Shown piece after piece: positions 60,990 to 64,000 of a stretch of 64,000 nt of DNA. Origin of the DNA: Auanema rhodensis (lineage: Eukaryota; Nematoda; Chromadorea; Rhabditida; Rhabditidae); assembly GCA_964057225.1 (NCBI GenBank), contig OZ059897.1:5518001-5582000 (forward strand), read 5' to 3'. A model generated the notes under the pieces. It was not told where the DNA came from, did not search any database, and worked only from the letters and a program-made list of their open reading frames with translations. Both the position numbers and the translations under genes were made by a program. Numbering within the stretch: the first letter of the stretch is position 1; every line of letters begins with the position of its first letter.

Positions 60990-63900
60990 GCTGCCTTAAA
61001 ACTTCATTTCAAGAGAAAGAAAATTATAAAAAATGGCAATGAAATTCAATATTTTCATCATGAGAATTCTTTCTTCTTTTTTTTTTGATTTTATAACGAC
61101 AAATCAAAACAATTTTTGGTGCGATTAGAAATACTTTATTGATATTTCGGGTATATCAAATCGTCAAAAATGTTATATTCTATTACTTTCATATTATTTT
61201 TTTTCTTTTCAATCTATTATAACTATTTTTAAAAAATTATAATTATAATATATTGAAAATTGAAAAAAGAAAAACAAGGCTAAAGCTGTAGCTTCTTCCT
61301 ATCTAATAATCCCATTTTATTTTTGTTTTTCTGATTTATCATTTCCAATTTAAAAAGGAAAACATCAATATATACATTCTCGCACCTATGTATATGAAAG
61401 ACAAGTTTTTTCCGGAAATTCTTTAGTTTCATTCAGATTCTGCTTTCTCGAACACTGGTCCCTTCACCTTCATTTATGTACATTCTGTCTTTTTTTTCTT
61501 GAACATTATAATATTCTTTGTTTTATGTTCAATTTATTAGTGTCAAGCCTCATTATATGTGATTCGCTGCTCATCATGATCCTGCTCAGTTCGTACTTCC
61601 ATGTACTCTTCTCGATGTTGTTATATGAGTTGTATTAACATAGCTCATTGCAGCTTAAGCTTCATCTTATCATCCTCAATCATTATTCAAAATATCTTTT
61701 ATGAGATATAAATAGAGATAAGATGTTAAGAAGAAACAGAAACAGTTATTTTCATTAAAATGAAAGTCAAATATGAATAGTTCTTATATGCTTTCTTAGA
61801 TCTGAAATATATAAAAATTGTTTTTAATAATCTTAAAAATGAAGAAAAACACTGTGTGTCAATTCTAATTAAGATGATCATTATATTACTTTATATTATA
61901 CTTTTATATTATAATAAATATTATAATTTGTATATTTAATTGAAATTTTATATAATTTAAACCTTATATATGAAATATTTTACATAAATATGAAAAAATC
62001 AAATCGTTAACTATACTATATATGAAGATACATACATCCAAACATCCATACATCCAGAGATATATCTGTATATGCTAACATCTATTGATATATCTATGTT
62101 TCTCTTTCTGTTATAGCTGGTAGAAAATAAAATATTTTAAATTATGACAATAACATTGTTATAATTGATGTCAATTATCATAGAAACACATTCAATATGT
62201 GAACTTTTAGTTGAAAAGTTTTGAAAAAATATTATTATTAGGCTGAGTTATAGAAGTTTTTTTTATTTTAAAAATTAAACAATATGTTATAAAATTATTA
62301 TTTATGATATTTTACATTTGATAATAAGTATGTATACAATTAATAGAGGGAAGAGAGGGAGAAATAGAGAGAGAGAGAGAGAAAGAGGTAAAAGAGGGAA
62401 AGAAGAAGGACATACAGTCAAAATCCCGATAAAAATTATTGTTCTGTTTGTTATTCTTGTCGATTAGTTGGCAATTGCCTTCACGTTACCATCATTCATC
62501 ATGTTGAATACGGTTGTGAAACACAGAAAAAGAGGAAAATCATTGATATATCCTCGAATATTATCTATATTTGATCATTCTCCCGTATATTATTTCAATC
62601 GAAAAAAATAGAAAAAAGCCAAATATCATGTGTTACATGTTGAAACATCATTCTATTTTTCATTTCAAATTCTTTATTTTCTTTACAGTATATCGACATT
62701 TATTTCTTTTTTTTCTTTGAGTTTTTGAAATTTGAACTGTCACGTAATTTAAATTACAATATAAGCTTCTCATTTGATCTATCTATTCTGATAAAAAATT
62801 TGTTGAACCGTTATAAGAACGTTATGTAAAGCATTATCATATCAAAGTTCATTGAGTAATTCCTTGTAAATTCTTCTTGTAAATATCAAAAGTTTTCATG
62901 ATAATGCCGCTATATATTTACATATGTGTTTCGAGCCTTTACTCTCTCTTTCTCTCTCTCTATCTTTTCCTCTATTTCTCTCTTTTCTTTATTTTTCTCC
63001 TCATCTCATTGTACCTGACCGGTAAGTTTAAGAGACACAACGATGCTTCGGTATTATAAGATTAAACTTTGTTAGATCAATGTTATAATTAATTCGAAAC
63101 ATTACAAATATACAAAGTATGATTATTCAGCCATTTTCATTTTTATTTTTAATCAAATATATCTGAAAAGTTTGACAAAATAATTATGTGATTAAAGTTC
63201 ACAGAGTTTAAAATATCAAAAATTAACAAGAAAAAAGCTTTTTCCTTTTCATATCTTGGTACACATGTCCTCAGCTTTCATATTAATAGGTACTAAAATC
63301 GAAAAAAAAAGACTTGAATAGCTTTGTATGTGAATGAAGGAGAGGAAAATATTTATTTTTCTCAATTTTACTTTTATATTGAGATGAAAGTTAAGAAAGT
63401 TTATTGAGAAAAAAAATCTTTAATTGGTAATAATAAAACATTTTTTATATGAAAATGATGTTGACATTTTCTATAAATAGATTTCAATTTTTCTATTAAT
63501 ATCAAGTAATAAAATATTTTTTTTTATTTATTTAAAGTTATAAAAATATGTTTAAGCTTCTTTGAATATTTCTTTAATTTTTTTTTCAAAAAAAAAAAAA
63601 AATATTCGTTTAATTGTTATGAGAAGATTTTCCTTCCTTTCGATGTAACGAAACATCACCTGATTTTCTTTGAAAGAGAGAATAAAACTGAACAACTAAG
63701 TGAGGTTAAAAAGGAAAGAAAAGAAGATAGAGAGAGACTGAGAGAGACTGAGAGAGATACAAAGAGAGAGAGAAATTTTTCTTTTCTCTTCATATAGCCA
63801 TTATGTAAAATTATCTATCCTCTTCTTCTTTCAATGATTGATATATGATGTATGTACATTTCACATTTGTATTCATTATGTCAAACTGTAAATGATTTGA

Positions 63901-64000
63901 TTGTGTCTAATTGACCATATCACTCCTGACTGATTCTATTTGTATTTTTAAAGAAAAGTTCACCGAAAAGAAGATAATAAAATTGGATGTTACATATCTT
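60990..64000. other. 3 kb right flank, no gene seen
   Basis: 3' flank of the ClC gene, then AT-rich DNA with GA tracts near 62345-62395 and 63725-63772 and poly-T/poly-A runs near 63576-63602. No exon with both good composition and splice sites was found on either strand. Confidence 0.5.

Overview
This is an AT-rich eukaryotic window, almost certainly from a nematode. Most introns are 45-60 bp with T-rich YTTTCAG or TTTTAG acceptors and GTAAGT-like donors. The recognisable genes (group 3 LEA protein, C-type lectin, DUF268 protein, GT11 fucosyltransferase, ClC channel, SLC7 transporters) are families typical of free-living or rhabditid-like nematodes. Intergenic and intronic DNA is rich in long CT/GA tracts. 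Species and gene orthology are inferred. Exon models below were built by hand from splice sites and reading-frame phase, and each listed CDS sums to a whole number of codons.

Left part (1-14 kb): a small secreted cystatin-like gene on the minus strand (664-1346), divergent from a gamma-glutamylcyclotransferase (3133-3848, plus). The latter converges on a 14-exon LEA-like gene (4014-8294, minus) that encodes about 969 aa. A minus-strand gene of unknown function follows (10537-14224, possibly with 5' exons much further right).

Middle-left (14-29 kb): long noncoding stretches, then a plus-strand gene for a short Rossmann/3-hydroxyacyl-CoA-dehydrogenase-like protein (18946-26551). Its 6.7 kb intron is visibly less AT-rich than its surroundings and contains a candidate minus-strand gene end and several exon-like islands.

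Middle (29-45 kb): two tandem SLC7/CAT-type cationic amino acid transporters (29674-32648 and 34875-38192, plus) with matching 17-exon structures. Next come a GT11 alpha-1,2-fucosyltransferase-like gene (39608-40995, plus), a convergent DUF268 gene (41626-43630, minus) and a secreted C-type lectin (44072-45062, minus).

Right part (45-64 kb): a large intergenic region with repeats, then a ClC chloride channel of the ClC-1/2/K type with two CBS domains (52738-60989, plus). The first ~5 kb of its locus holds several candidate alternative first exons, all ending in phase 2 and so all able to join the common second exon. The last 3 kb shows no gene. No tRNA, rRNA, CRISPR or transposon was recognised. 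A short ACGTGA/CACGTG motif recurs in small clusters in introns and intergenic DNA throughout.
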